A DNA stretch of 64,000 nt from JAUIET01 sp045106985 (GCA_045106985.1 JBGCFQ010000024.1:1-64000); one strand, 5' to 3'; numbered from the stretch's first letter, positions 17,586-27,278 are shown. Notes: generated by a model not told the origin, from the letters alone. Program-made: numbers and translations.

Positions 17586-18701
17586 ATGTCAGAAACACAC
17601 ATTTTGTATGCGATTGGCCATTCACTATACTCCGGCCGAGCGCGCTCATACCTAATAAAGAATGGCATTGCCTTTCGTGAGCTTTCTACCGGTCACGAAA
17701 GCTACAAAGCGGATATCGTGCCTAAGTCGAAACTGCGCACTATTCCAACGTTGCTGGCTGCGAGCGGCGAGGTTATTCGCGATGGTGCCGCGATCATCGA
17801 GTACTTTGAAGCCGCCAATGGTCGGCCGTGCACTCCCACTACTGCGCGTCACAAAATACTCAGTTCTTTGTTTGATGTATTAGGCTCCGAAGGTTTGCTA
17901 AGGCCCTCTATGCATTACCGTTGGAATTTCCCGGATGAGAACCTGGCCTTTGTGCGCCCGCACTTTTTCTACTCTCAACGTGACATGCCGGAACGCGATG
18001 AGAAAACCGAGTACATGATGAATCGCATGCGCAATGTGGCGCAAATTTGGGGTGTAACTGATACTAGCAAGGCCTTAGTAGAGGCGCTTTACCTTGATTA
18101 CTTGGACGCACTCAACAAACATTTTGCAGTCTCGCCTTATCTATTGGGCTGGCGCGCCTGTATTGGCGACTTCGGTCTTATCGCACCAATGTATGCTCAT
18201 TTAGGCCGCGACCCCGCACCGCTTAGAATAATGCAACAACGAGCGGTAAATGTGTATCGTTGGGTTGAGCGAATGAACCGACAGAATCAGGATGTTCCCG
18301 AGTTTTTCAACGCGGGCGATGACTATCTCGCTGACGATGAAGTGCCTGACAGTTTGCTGGCTGTGCTGCTTTTATTGGCGGAGGATTTCGTACCAGAAAC
18401 ACGCGCCGCCGCCGATGGCATTAATCAGTGGTTGCTAGAGAATAAACCCGAGCCAGGTGTGGCTGCAGAGCGCATGTTAGGTACGATTGAGTTTAGTGTT
18501 CGCGATCAAGTTATCACCTCCGTTGCGCAACCTTATCGGTTTTACTTGTTGCAGCGGGTGCAAGATACATACGCCGCAATGAGTGCGGAAGACAAGGCTT
18601 CTGTGGACAAAATGTTAAGTGACAGCAATATGTCAGAGCTTTTAAACATTCGTTTGAACCGTCGCGTTGAAAGCGTCGATAATCTTGAAGTGTGGGGCTG
18701 A
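17586..18701 (+). CDS. Glutathione S-transferase family protein, extended
   Basis: The first 80 residues are a GST N-terminal thioredoxin-fold domain: ILYAIGHSLYSGRARSYL, then the cis-Pro segment LRTIPTLL and the Glu/Asp-containing GEVIRDGAAIIEYF. The whole protein is 371 residues, well above the usual 200-230. The extra length is a helical C-terminal domain with MQQRAVNVYRWVERMNR. This long form occurs in proteobacterial catabolic gene sets, but its substrate is not known. It is followed by two SDR genes and a crotonase on the same strand, with gaps of 40-115 bases that allow an operon. Confidence 0.8.
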   Translation: MSETHILYAIGHSLYSGRARSYLIKNGIAFRELSTGHESYKADIVPKSKLRTIPTLLAASGEVIRDGAAIIEYFEAANGRPCTPTTARHKILSSLFDVLGSEGLLRPSMHYRWNFPDENLAFVRPHFFYSQRDMPERDEKTEYMMNRMRNVAQIWGVTDTSKALVEALYLDYLDALNKHFAVSPYLLGWRACIGDFGLIAPMYAHLGRDPAPLRIMQQRAVNVYRWVERMNRQNQDVPEFFNAGDDYLADDEVPDSLLAVLLLLAEDFVPETRAAADGINQWLLENKPEPGVAAERMLGTIEFSVRDQVITSVAQPYRFYLLQRVQDTYAAMSAEDKASVDKMLSDSNMSELLNIRLNRRVESVDNLEVWG

Positions 18702-18815
18702 CCTGAAGCTTTGTATGAGGTCTAATTGATGCGACAATGTTCGGATTATGAGCCTCCACAGCACTCAATCGATACCATCCAGAAATTGCCTTAATCACTC
18801 AGGCGAAGCGAAGCT

Positions 18816-19847
18816 ATGAGCGTCCGACAACTGCTACGAAAACCTTTCGACAATACGGTCTTTGCACCCACTGTAGATATGGAAGGGAAAATCGCGATTG
18901 TTACCGGCGCTGGACCTAGCTCGCTAGGCTATGCCACTGCGAAAACTCTGGCGGAGTGGGGTTGTACCGTAATTGTTAGTACTCGTAAAAATACTGAGGG
19001 TAGGGTGCGGCAACTTCAGGCGGAGCTTCCTGAATCCGCCGTGGGTAGCGTAGATGGGCATCCGCTTGAGCTTAGCTCCCGAACATCGGTTGATCAGTTT
19101 TCCAGTTGGTACCTTGAAAAGTATGGCAATCGCTTGGATGCCTTGGTTAACAACGCAGGCATACATCTTGATTTGATGTCTAAGTGGAAGCAGGCAAGGT
19201 TGAGCGACGATGGCGTAGAAGTGCATTGGCGGACTAACTTTCTTGGCAGTGTTGACCTTACGCATCGCTTGTTACCCGCGTTGCTTGAAACCGCAAACTC
19301 GGTTGGTGAGGCGCGCGTCGTAAACGTAGTGTCACAATTGCATAGCAAGGGGCGTAACGCCGCGCTTTTTTCCGCAGGGCCTAGTAATCCGACGGCCGCG
19401 CCTGAGACACTTGAGGCGTCTGAATCATCTGTAGAGTACAACTCATGGCGCGCATACGGCTTATCAAAGCTGGCAATGATCCATTTCAGTAATGAATTAC
19501 ACCGGCGCTACTTTGACAGCGAGGGGCTTAAAAGTTACAGCCTGCACCCAGGTGGTGTAAGCGGTGTGTCCACAAAAGTAGCCGAAAAGGGTTTAGAGGG
19601 ACACTCGTTCATCAGTGCCATTCGGCGTTTGGGTGCCCCACTCGAGAAATTATTTATGGCGACCGCAGAAGAGGGCGCGCAAACTCAGATCTATTGCGCA
19701 ACAGCTGCAGATGCGAGAAGTGGTTCTTATTATACAAATTGCGAGGCAGTGGGTGCCTCGGTGGAAACTCAAGACTTGGCAGCCGCCGAAAAGTTATGGA
19801 AAGAAACAGCTGAATGGCTTGCTGCGACTACTGTTCCAAGCAGTTGA
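18816..19847 (+). CDS. SDR oxidoreductase, retinol-dehydrogenase/WWOX-like
   Basis: A 343-residue SDR. The cofactor motif is a slightly unusual TGAGPSSLG near residue 30; NNAGIH, NVVSQLHSKG and the catalytic YGLSK follow. The length and the LHPGGVSG segment resemble retinol-dehydrogenase and WW-domain-oxidoreductase-like SDRs, which act on lipophilic alcohols. It lies between the GST-like gene and a second SDR on the same strand. Confidence 0.85.
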   Translation: MSVRQLLRKPFDNTVFAPTVDMEGKIAIVTGAGPSSLGYATAKTLAEWGCTVIVSTRKNTEGRVRQLQAELPESAVGSVDGHPLELSSRTSVDQFSSWYLEKYGNRLDALVNNAGIHLDLMSKWKQARLSDDGVEVHWRTNFLGSVDLTHRLLPALLETANSVGEARVVNVVSQLHSKGRNAALFSAGPSNPTAAPETLEASESSVEYNSWRAYGLSKLAMIHFSNELHRRYFDSEGLKSYSLHPGGVSGVSTKVAEKGLEGHSFISAIRRLGAPLEKLFMATAEEGAQTQIYCATAADARSGSYYTNCEAVGASVETQDLAAAEKLWKETAEWLAATTVPSS

Positions 19848-19917
19848 AAAGATCGCATTTAAAGAAACCAGGTAAACAGCATTCATTGCTGCTTTCATTA
19901 ACAGAGAGAATTTAGTC

Positions 19918-20679
19918 ATGGCAACCGCGACCGCACTGTACGATTTTACGGGCTGCAATGTTCTTGTCACTGGAGGCACGAGTGGAATTGGCCATGGTAT
20001 AGCCGAAGCATTTGCTAAAGCCGGTGCGCAGGTGATGGTTACTGGCACTCGAAGCTCTGCCAAAGACTACGACGATGTAGACCTATCGGCTTTCGAATAC
20101 CGACAACTTCAAGCTACCGACAGAAGCGCTGTTGAAGCCTTAGGCCAAAGTATTAAGCAGCTGGATATATTGATAAACAATGCGGGTGCCAATCTGCTGG
20201 GTAAGCCAGGCGGCGAATGGGCGGCTGAAAACTTTGAAGAGTCAGTTAACATCAATTTGTTTTCCGGTTTTCACTTGGCCAATGCCTGTTCAGAGCAACT
20301 AAAGGCAAGTACCTTGTCAGGTGGGGCGAGCATAATTAACATGGGTTCGCTCACCGCATTTTTTGGTACGGTAATGACGCCTGCCTATGGTGTGTCTAAG
20401 GCGGGCAATCTTGTGTTGTCAATGAGTCAGGCGCAATTGTGGGCGGCCGATAACGTGCGAGTTAACGCAGTGGCGCCAGGCTTGATTGAAACCCGTATGA
20501 CGGCCCCTATGAAGCATTTTGCAGAGTTAACTGAGTCAATGATGGCGCGCACTCCTTTGCGGCGTTGGGGCACACCAACGGATATTGCGGGTGCAACCTT
20601 GTTTCTGTGCAGCGACCAAGCGAGTTGGATAACTGGCCAAACCATCACTATTGATGGTGGGTATTCAACTGTCGGTTAA
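19918..20679 (+). CDS. SDR family oxidoreductase
   Basis: A 253-residue classical SDR with TGGTSGIGHGIA at the cofactor site, NNAGAN, MGSL, the catalytic YGVSKAG, and the C-terminal GQTITIDGGYS typical of FabG-like enzymes. It starts 70 bases after the previous SDR and ends 41 bases before a crotonase. Together these could interconvert a hydroxyacyl or cyclic alcohol intermediate. Confidence 0.88.
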   Translation: MATATALYDFTGCNVLVTGGTSGIGHGIAEAFAKAGAQVMVTGTRSSAKDYDDVDLSAFEYRQLQATDRSAVEALGQSIKQLDILINNAGANLLGKPGGEWAAENFEESVNINLFSGFHLANACSEQLKASTLSGGASIINMGSLTAFFGTVMTPAYGVSKAGNLVLSMSQAQLWAADNVRVNAVAPGLIETRMTAPMKHFAELTESMMARTPLRRWGTPTDIAGATLFLCSDQASWITGQTITIDGGYSTVG

Positions 20680-20720
20680 ACAACTAACAACCATTGTTCT
20701 ATAAGTAGCATGAGATATTT

Positions 20721-21563
20721 ATGAAGCCCGAAGATTTTAACGACATTGATTACCAGCTTGATAATGAAGGTGTGGCGACCTTAACATTCAATACGCCCGC
20801 CAGAAAAAACGCACTCAGTGCGGTTACTTTTCTGGAGATATTTTATGCGCTGCAGAATTTTCAGGAAGATGATAATGCGCATGTGTTAATTCTAACGGGC
20901 GCGCGTGATCCAAACTCAACAGACCCAAAGAAGGAAGCTTTTAGCAGCGGTGGCTACTTTAGTCCCGATGCAATGGAAGGCTTGCCGGAAGAAGTGCTGC
21001 AAGAAATTGATTTAACAGACATAGCGCAAAAAAGAACTACCATGGCGTTTTTGCGCTGCGACAAGCCAGTGATCGCTGCGGTTAATGGTTTGGCCATTGG
21101 TGGTGGATTTACATTGTGTTTGGCAGCGGCAGACCAAATTTATATGTCTGAGCATGCATGGATTCAGCTTCCCTTCGCCAAGCTCGGTCTTGCTGCAGAA
21201 CTTTCTTCAACGTTTCTTTTGCCTCGATTACTGGGCTTTCATAAAGCCAAAGAGCTGCTGTTTTTCCCAGAACGTATTCCAGCGGCTGATGCCGTGAAGT
21301 TAGGCATTGCCAATGCCGTTGTGCCGCACGAAGAGCTGATGAGCTATGCGCGTGAGAAAGCGCTGCAACTTATTCCGCCTGCGGCACCGGTATTGAGCAT
21401 TCGAGAAATGAAGCGCATTTTACATGCGCCACATTTGGATTCGTTCAGCCAGGCACTTGATTTGGAAAACGAAGCGCTGAACAAACTGATGGCAACTGAA
21501 GACTTTGCAGAAGGTATTATGGCCAGGGTAGAGCGGCGCCCCGCGGTGTTCAAAGGCGCCTGA
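20721..21563 (+). CDS. Enoyl-CoA hydratase/isomerase, delta3-delta2 isomerase-like
   Basis: A 280-residue crotonase. NGLAIGGGFTLCLAAAD is the second oxyanion-hole segment. The hydratase Glu positions are Thr and Phe. PFAKLGLAAELSS matches the PFxxLGLxPExxSS pattern of delta3,delta2-enoyl-CoA isomerases, and the Glu there aligns with their catalytic base. The likely reaction is a double-bond shift in an unsaturated acyl-CoA. It is the last gene of the plus-strand run from 17586 and is followed by a hairpin. Confidence 0.85.
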   Translation: MKPEDFNDIDYQLDNEGVATLTFNTPARKNALSAVTFLEIFYALQNFQEDDNAHVLILTGARDPNSTDPKKEAFSSGGYFSPDAMEGLPEEVLQEIDLTDIAQKRTTMAFLRCDKPVIAAVNGLAIGGGFTLCLAAADQIYMSEHAWIQLPFAKLGLAAELSSTFLLPRLLGFHKAKELLFFPERIPAADAVKLGIANAVVPHEELMSYAREKALQLIPPAAPVLSIREMKRILHAPHLDSFSQALDLENEALNKLMATEDFAEGIMARVERRPAVFKGA

Positions 21564-21582
21564 TTTGAGCGTGTAATGCGGA

Positions 21583-21611
21583 GGAAACGGGGCAGGGCAG
21601 CCCTCGTTTCC
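21583..21611. terminator. Hairpin between convergent genes
   Basis: GGAAACG and CGTTTCC arms, partly extended by GGG/CCC inside, lie between the convergent crotonase and nitronate monooxygenase genes. There is no clear T-run, so it is a probable but not certain terminator. Confidence 0.5.
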
Positions 21612-21624
21612 GGATAGGCAGCAA

Positions 21625-22596
21625 TCAACCAGCAGTAATATTTGCCAGACGTTCGTTAATGATCTGTTCTGCCTCAGCGACTATGCCGTTGATGAGCTCC
21701 TGACAACTAGGAATGTCATCAATTAGGCCGCCACTTTGGCCAAAGGTCACCATGCCCGCATCCATGTCGCCTGTTGCCCAAGCGATGTCTTGCTGAGCGC
21801 GGCCAACCATGCCGTGCACTTCTCCAAACTCGCCACCCGCCTTCTCAACGGCCAGAACTTTTTCAGCAACTGCGTTTTTATACACTCTTGCCGTGTTGCG
21901 GTAGCTTCTGAATATCAATGTTGTTTGTGTTTCGTTCATCTCAACTAAAGCGTCTTTCACATTCTCGTGAACCTGCGCTTCTTTGGTTGCGATAAAGCGT
22001 GTACCCATGTTGATGCCTTCAGCGCCCAAAGCGAGAGCGGCGGCTAGGCCGCGACCATCAGCAATACCGCCAGACGCGATTACAGGTATTTCCAGTTTCT
22101 TAGCGGCTGCTGGTATTAGTATCAAGCCAGGAATGTCTTCTTCGCCTGGGTGACCCGCACATTCGAAACCATCAATGCTAACGGCGGCAACGCCAATTCG
22201 CTCTGCTTTAAGCGCGTGGCGTACTGCAACGCATTTATGAATAACTTTAATACCGTGCGCATTAAATTGTTCCATAAATGGTTCGGGGCTACGGCCTGCC
22301 GTTTCGACAATTTTAACGCCGCTATTGCAGATAACGTCCAGATAGTCCTGGTAGTCGATGTCGGTTGATACAACGCCCACTGTCAGGTTTACAGCGAATG
22401 GTTGGTCAGTAAGAGACTGACACTTCTCAATACCTGCTTTCAATTCCTCAGGGTTGGGCAGGCTTAGCGCTGTCATCACACCTAAACCGCCGGCATTAGA
22501 AACGGCCGCAGCTAACTCGGGTGTACCTACGCGCATCATACCGCCGCAGATAATCGGTGTTTTTACGCCAAACATTTCGGTAAATCGTGTTTTCAT
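21625..22596 (-). CDS. Nitronate monooxygenase family protein
   Basis: A 323-residue FMN-dependent TIM-barrel protein of the nitronate monooxygenase (2-nitropropane dioxygenase) family. Visible are PIICGGMMRVGTPELAAAVS at the N terminus, the catalytic-type His149 in ECAGHPGEED, and the phosphate-binding ASGGIADGRGLAAALALGA. Members oxidise nitronates, and relatives serve as enoyl reductases in lipid pathways. An in-frame extension to 22773 has no family similarity; the start at 22596 gives the standard N terminus. A good promoter and a palindrome lie just upstream. Confidence 0.9.
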   Translation of the reverse strand: MKTRFTEMFGVKTPIICGGMMRVGTPELAAAVSNAGGLGVMTALSLPNPEELKAGIEKCQSLTDQPFAVNLTVGVVSTDIDYQDYLDVICNSGVKIVETAGRSPEPFMEQFNAHGIKVIHKCVAVRHALKAERIGVAAVSIDGFECAGHPGEEDIPGLILIPAAAKKLEIPVIASGGIADGRGLAAALALGAEGINMGTRFIATKEAQVHENVKDALVEMNETQTTLIFRSYRNTARVYKNAVAEKVLAVEKAGGEFGEVHGMVGRAQQDIAWATGDMDAGMVTFGQSGGLIDDIPSCQELINGIVAEAEQIINERLANITAG

Positions 22597-22633
22597 CGTG
22601 TAATCTCTAAGACTGATTTGTGCATAGCCAAAA

Positions 22634-22658
22634 ATAATGGCATATAAGGTGCCATTAT
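22634..22658. promoter_or_regulatory. Operator palindrome at the nitronate monooxygenase promoter
   Basis: Perfect nine-base arms ATAATGGCA and TGCCATTAT with a seven-base spacer overlap the -10 element of the minus-strand promoter. The location fits a repressor site. Confidence 0.5.
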
Positions 22659-22682
22659 AATTCAATGTTGCTGCATTAACAA
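22654..22682 (-). promoter_or_regulatory. Sigma-70 promoter of the nitronate monooxygenase gene
   Basis: Read on the minus strand, TTGTTA is followed after exactly 17 bases by a perfect TATAAT. Transcription would begin about 50 bases upstream of the ATG at 22596. Confidence 0.6.
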
Positions 22683-22895
22683 CGTAGGCGTATCGCTGGA
22701 AGCAAGACTTCTCCAAGCAAAATTCAGTATTCTTCCTCCAATCCGGCTTTAGCGATAATCCGACGGCGTTCAATTACAAACCCGCAAATACCCGCTTAGG
22801 GCGCACACCTAGATGTTGCTTAATGTCTATATCATCGGCTCAACTGAAGCGATCGCATATTTCTGTAGCAGACTTTTCTTAGGAGTGAGTCATTG

Positions 22896-23535
22896 TCAGG
22901 AAGCCGTATCTTCCTGTTCAAACATCTCACGTACGGTGTTGCGTAGCCATTGGTGTCCTGGGTCAGAGTCCAGGCTTTTGGGCCATATCAAATACACTGG
23001 AAATTCAGTGGGCAGTGGTGACTCTACTAGTTTTAATTGGTGAGTTTTAACCAGGTGCCTACCTAACATATTCGGTACACTGCAAATGAGGTCGGTGGCA
23101 TTGATAACCCGTGGTGCGTCAAAGAAGCTGTGGACAGTCATCGCGTGTTCTCGATGCAGCCCGTGACGCCACAGCTCTCGATCATTTATGGTGGGGCCAT
23201 AATCACCAGGCATTCTGAATACTATGTGGCGCAGACCGGCATAGTCTTGCAGACTGATACTCTTACCTGCATTGGGGTGACCTTTGCGAACCAGGCAAAC
23301 TTCCTTCATGGTACCGATCTGCAGGCAACTCATGTCACTCGACTGACTAGGCAATACCCATAAAAAAGGTCGATGTTGCCAAAGTGCATTTCCTTCTCGA
23401 TGTCGATGTTTAGCGCGCTGCGGGTATTGATTCGAATTTGTGAACCTTGGCTTTCCAGTAAACCCATTAGTGCGGGCAGGTCGAAGTGAATTCCAACTGT
23501 GCGCAGCTTGATCCAAGCAGCGAGAGTTTTTCTAA
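22896..23535 (-). pseudogene. LysR-family regulator remnant, HTH lost and frameshifted
   Basis: The minus strand encodes only the substrate-binding domain of a LysR regulator: GIHFDLPALMGLLESQGSQI, then FGNIDLFYGY, and after a change of frame LPSQSSDMSCLQIGTMKEV, VRKGHP and a normal C terminus. The frame changes close to an A6 run at 23362-23367, so the lesion is a homopolymer slip, either real or a sequencing error. The whole N-terminal DNA-binding domain is missing; where it should be, the divergent amidase gene begins. Even with the frame restored the protein could not bind DNA in the usual way. Confidence 0.8.
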
Positions 23536-23585
23536 GCGAGGAATATGGAACGCCAGCTAACGATGGGATTACTAGGGAAGTCACA

Positions 23586-25124
23586 ATGAAGAGACGTGAG
23601 TGTGTCAGTTTAGCTGGTGCTACAGTTGCTTTAAGCCCAGCGTTTGCGGCTAGCCGTGAAAGCAAGCCAGTGCAATCAAAGTTGGCTTTAGCCGAGGATG
23701 AATTGCTGGCCTACGATGCAGTAGACTTGGCAGAGAGAGTGCGCAGTGCAGAGCTTTCAGCAAAAGAGCTCCTTGAGGCCACAGCACAGCGCATTGACCG
23801 GCTGGACGACAAAATCAACGCCATGACGACGCTTTCAATGCAGCGTGCCTCCACCAAAGCAGAAAAGTTTTCCACCGAGTCAGCATTCGCCGGCGTACCA
23901 ACCGTCATCAAGGATCTTGCAGATGTGGCAGGCATTCGCCGAACCAGTGGTTCGCGCATGCAATTGACGAATGTACCAGAACAATCCAGCGACTATATCA
24001 AGGCTTTGGAATCCGCAGGGCTGAACATTGTTGGAATGAGCAATACGCCGGAATTCGCATCAATAGTGATAACCGATAATGATGCTTTTGGCCCCACGCG
24101 CAATCCCTGGGGCCTTGAGTTCACCAGCGGTGGGTCCAGTGGTGGTTCTGCGGCGGCTGTGGCGGCCGGCTACGTTCCTATCGCACATGGTACGGATGGT
24201 GCTGGATCCATTCGCATCCCGTCTTCTTGTTGTGGCTTACTAGGAATGAAGGCTAGCCGATATCGAATGGCCTGTGGTGAGGTTGATGGCGTGCATCAGT
24301 TCTTGCGTACCCACCAGAGTATCAGTCGCACGGTGCGAGACAGCGCGGCGATGTTTGCTGCGACTGAGAATAGGGGCAGTGACAATCCGTATCCGCAAGT
24401 CGGTTTGGTGAAGGGCCCTGGCAAAAAGCGCCTGAAAATAGGGTTCACTACTGCCAGTTGTTTCGACCAAGAACCGGTCTCCACCGTCAAGGTGGCTTTG
24501 GAGCATACTGCGAAGCTTTGCGCCGGGCTCGGGCATGAGGTGGTTGAATTGAACAATCCTCTAGAGGGGGAGCCTCTTTTTCAAGCTCTGGAGTCAGTCG
24601 TAATGGCTAAAATGCCTTCCTTGCTTACAATGGCCGAAGCCCTGTCAGGCCGCAGCGCAGAGGACTCAGGCTTACTGACTACGTTGTTGGTGCAAACTGG
24701 ACGCTATGCCCAACAACTTCCTGCCGACAGCTATGAAAAAGGCATGGCCTATCTTCGTCTAATGTCACGGCAATTAACGGCTTTCTTCAGCGGCATTGAT
24801 GTTTGGCTTACGCCAACGTTACGCGTAGAGCCGCCAATGCTGAATCAATTTTCTGAGAACATCAATTTTGCGGATATGCAGCAGGTGCAAAATTATGACC
24901 TTATGGCCTATACGGCATTTGCCAATGCCTTCGGCGGGCCAGCGATGTCAGTTCCACTAGGTTGGTCTAGCGAGACGGGGCTGCCCATTGGCAGTCACTT
25001 TTCGGCAGCACCCGGCGCCGACAAGATATTGTACGAGCTGGCCTTTGAGCTTGAACAAGCCTACCCATGGGCTGCTAGGTGGGCCCCGCACTCAGCGAGA
25101 TACAACACCTTAAAAGGGCGTTAG
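23586..25124 (+). CDS. Amidase (amidase-signature family) with N-terminal signal
   Basis: A 512-residue amidase-signature hydrolase. The Ser-cisSer-Lys triad is Lys109 (VIKD), Ser184 (in GGSSGGS) and Ser208 (GTDGAGSIRIP), spaced as in fatty-acid amide hydrolase. The N terminus MKRRECVSLAGATVALSPA has paired arginines, a hydrophobic run and an Ala-x-Ala-like end, so export, perhaps by Tat, is likely. An earlier in-frame start at 23499 is less likely because GGGAAG precedes the ATG at 23586. It probably splits an amide outside the cytoplasm. It was presumably once controlled by the divergent LysR gene, now decayed. Confidence 0.88.
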   Translation: MKRRECVSLAGATVALSPAFAASRESKPVQSKLALAEDELLAYDAVDLAERVRSAELSAKELLEATAQRIDRLDDKINAMTTLSMQRASTKAEKFSTESAFAGVPTVIKDLADVAGIRRTSGSRMQLTNVPEQSSDYIKALESAGLNIVGMSNTPEFASIVITDNDAFGPTRNPWGLEFTSGGSSGGSAAAVAAGYVPIAHGTDGAGSIRIPSSCCGLLGMKASRYRMACGEVDGVHQFLRTHQSISRTVRDSAAMFAATENRGSDNPYPQVGLVKGPGKKRLKIGFTTASCFDQEPVSTVKVALEHTAKLCAGLGHEVVELNNPLEGEPLFQALESVVMAKMPSLLTMAEALSGRSAEDSGLLTTLLVQTGRYAQQLPADSYEKGMAYLRLMSRQLTAFFSGIDVWLTPTLRVEPPMLNQFSENINFADMQQVQNYDLMAYTAFANAFGGPAMSVPLGWSSETGLPIGSHFSAAPGADKILYELAFELEQAYPWAARWAPHSARYNTLKGR

Positions 25125-25189
25125 CAGAGGCAGGCCGCAGCAAGAGGGGGATGGCTGCACTGATTGAGTACAGCCGTTCATATCAGGAT

Positions 25190-26341
25190 CTACTTACCAG
25201 GAAATATACCCATCTTCTTAGCAATAATGCTGAGCATTACTTCGTCAGCACCGCCGCCAATAGACGTTAGGCGTCCGTCGCGGAAAACCTGTGAAACAGG
25301 GTTGTCCCACATAAAGCCCATGCCACCCCAATACTGCAAGCAAGAATCCGAAACCTCACGTACCAGCCTGCCGGCTTTCAACTTGGCCATCGATGCTTTC
25401 AATGTTACGTCGTCACCGTTTATATAACCTTCAACGGCGTCGTAGGTCAGTGCGCGTAAAGCCTCTACTTCGGTTTGCAGTTCGGCTAAGCGAAAATGAA
25501 CAACCTGGCTGTCCAATACTGGCTTGCCAAATATGTGGCGTTCGCGTGTGTACTCGATAGTTGTGTCGATGCACAGCTCCATTGCCTTCAACTGGCCTGC
25601 GGCTGCATAAAGACGTTCTTCCTGGAATTGTTCCATCTGATAAACAAAGCCCATGCCTTCTTCGCCTATGCGGTTTCTTTGCGGTACGCGCACGTCTTCA
25701 AAGAAGATCTGTGCTGTATCTGATGATCGCATGCCCATTTTGTTCAAGCGATCAGAAAAAGAAATGCCCGGCGTTTTAGTGGGCACAATAATCAATGACT
25801 TGTTCATGTGCTTATGGTCGCCGCCTGTGTTGGCTAATAAACACAAGAAGTCAGCCTGAGTGGAGTTGGTAATCCACATTTTGCTGCCATTGATAATGTA
25901 GTCGTCGCCGTCCTTCTTCGCGGTTGTTTTAATCGCGGCCACGTCTGAGCCAGCGTGAGGTTCGCTTACTGCAATTGAGCCTACGAAATCGCCGCTGATG
26001 GCAGGAGTCAAGAATTCACGGCGTAACTCATCGCTTCCATGGTTGGCCAAAGCGGGTGTTGCCATATCGGTTTGAACTCCGAGTGCCATTGATACACCGC
26101 CACTGTGTATGCGACCCAATTCTTCGGAGTAGGCTATCTCGTAGCTGTAGTCCAAACCCATGCCGCCATAGGCTTCTGGTTTGGTTATACCGAGCAAACC
26201 CAAATCGCCAAATTTCTTAAACACTTCGTGCGCTGGAAAAATGCCGGCGGCTTCCCACTCATGCCAATAGGGGTTTATTTCGTTGTCGATCAATTGCCGA
26301 ACCGTTTGACGAATGGCTTCGTGTTCTTCTGTAAATCTCAT
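25190..26341 (-). CDS. Acyl-CoA dehydrogenase
   Basis: A 383-residue FAD enzyme of the acyl-CoA dehydrogenase family. Signatures seen are SEPHAGSDVAAIKT, INGSKMWITNS, RERHIFGKP and YWGGMGFMWDNPVSQVFRD. In the catalytic region the usual GTxE is GGGADEV, with Glu kept one residue beyond Asp, a form shared with citronellyl-CoA (AtuD-like) dehydrogenases. That hints at a branched or terpenoid acyl-CoA. It is the last gene of a minus-strand run that also holds a crotonase, a second dehydrogenase and a hydrolase. Confidence 0.9.
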   Translation of the reverse strand: MRFTEEHEAIRQTVRQLIDNEINPYWHEWEAAGIFPAHEVFKKFGDLGLLGITKPEAYGGMGLDYSYEIAYSEELGRIHSGGVSMALGVQTDMATPALANHGSDELRREFLTPAISGDFVGSIAVSEPHAGSDVAAIKTTAKKDGDDYIINGSKMWITNSTQADFLCLLANTGGDHKHMNKSLIIVPTKTPGISFSDRLNKMGMRSSDTAQIFFEDVRVPQRNRIGEEGMGFVYQMEQFQEERLYAAAGQLKAMELCIDTTIEYTRERHIFGKPVLDSQVVHFRLAELQTEVEALRALTYDAVEGYINGDDVTLKASMAKLKAGRLVREVSDSCLQYWGGMGFMWDNPVSQVFRDGRLTSIGGGADEVMLSIIAKKMGIFPGK

Positions 26342-26413
26342 TGCGTGATTCTCGTAGGGTGTCTTATAGGCTATCTAATGTTGGTGTTTTTTTGTGATTG
26401 CAGGCTACTTAAC

Positions 26414-27196
26414 TTACTCGCCGCGAAAAGTAGCTGTACGTTTTTCAAAGAAAGCCGCAATGCCTTCGGCTGAATCAGCGCTTTTGGCCATCACTTTTTG
26501 CTTGGCGGCTTCTGCTTCGATAGTATTTTCATAATTGTCAGAGAAAACACCGTGCAACAACTGCTTTGTTGCAGCTACGGCTAATGGCGCCTTGGACGCG
26601 ATTAAATGCGCCAGCTTAGTGGTTTCTTGTTCAAGCTCTTCGAGCTCGACAATATCGCTTGCAAGACCCCAGTCAAGGCAAGTTTGAGCATCCAGCTTTG
26701 TGCCTTCTATCATCATTTTGAAAGCGCGCTTATAACCAAGTTGGCGGCCTAACAGCCAGGTAGCTCCGCCATCGGGCACCATTCCTATTGGTAGGAAGGC
26801 CTGATAGAGATAAGCACTGCGCGCCATTAAAGTGAAATCACATACCATTGCGTAGGCGCTGCCTATGCCGGCAGCTGCACCCTGTACTGCGCATATGTAA
26901 ACTTTGCTGGAATTCTTGATGCCGGAGAGATGTGGTGCATGGTCTTGCAGAATATGTTCGTCGGCAGGTTTTGCAGCGAGTCCTTTGTCTGCAAGATCGG
27001 CGCCAACGCAAAAGTTTTTTCCAGCGCTGCGCAATATAACGACTCGAACACTGTCATCACTTTCAACAGCTTCAATCGCCTCACTCATTTCTGCAAGCAG
27101 GGCGAGGCTCATGCCATTGCCTTTGTCTGGCCTGTTCATAGTGATGGTTGCTATGTGATCTTCTGATTGGTATTCAACAAGCTTTGTGTCGGACAT
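26414..27196 (-). CDS. Enoyl-CoA hydratase/isomerase family protein, PaaG-like
   Basis: A 260-residue crotonase. GKNFCVGADL and QGAAAGIGSAYAMVCD are the oxyanion-hole segments. Both hydratase glutamates are absent (Ala and Phe in their places), but PIGMVPDGGATWLLGR matches the PaaG-type isomerase motif with its catalytic Asp. It probably isomerises an unsaturated acyl-CoA rather than adding water. It lies between two acyl-CoA dehydrogenase genes in the same direction. Confidence 0.85.
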   Translation of the reverse strand: MSDTKLVEYQSEDHIATITMNRPDKGNGMSLALLAEMSEAIEAVESDDSVRVVILRSAGKNFCVGADLADKGLAAKPADEHILQDHAPHLSGIKNSSKVYICAVQGAAAGIGSAYAMVCDFTLMARSAYLYQAFLPIGMVPDGGATWLLGRQLGYKRAFKMMIEGTKLDAQTCLDWGLASDIVELEELEQETTKLAHLIASKAPLAVAATKQLLHGVFSDNYENTIEAEAAKQKVMAKSADSAEGIAAFFEKRTATFRGE

Positions 27197-27278
27197 GTTT
27201 TTTCCTGAATTATTCGGAGTTGTCGGTGTGTAGTTCGCTACCAGCCACTCAGAGAGCTGGTGTGGGCGCTCCTTCGGC

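Noticed and set aside
18795..18815. A further copy of the structured repeat, from GGCGAAGCGAAGCTATG
   Set aside because: Only a short shared GCGAAGC string is present, with no paired arm or core blocks.
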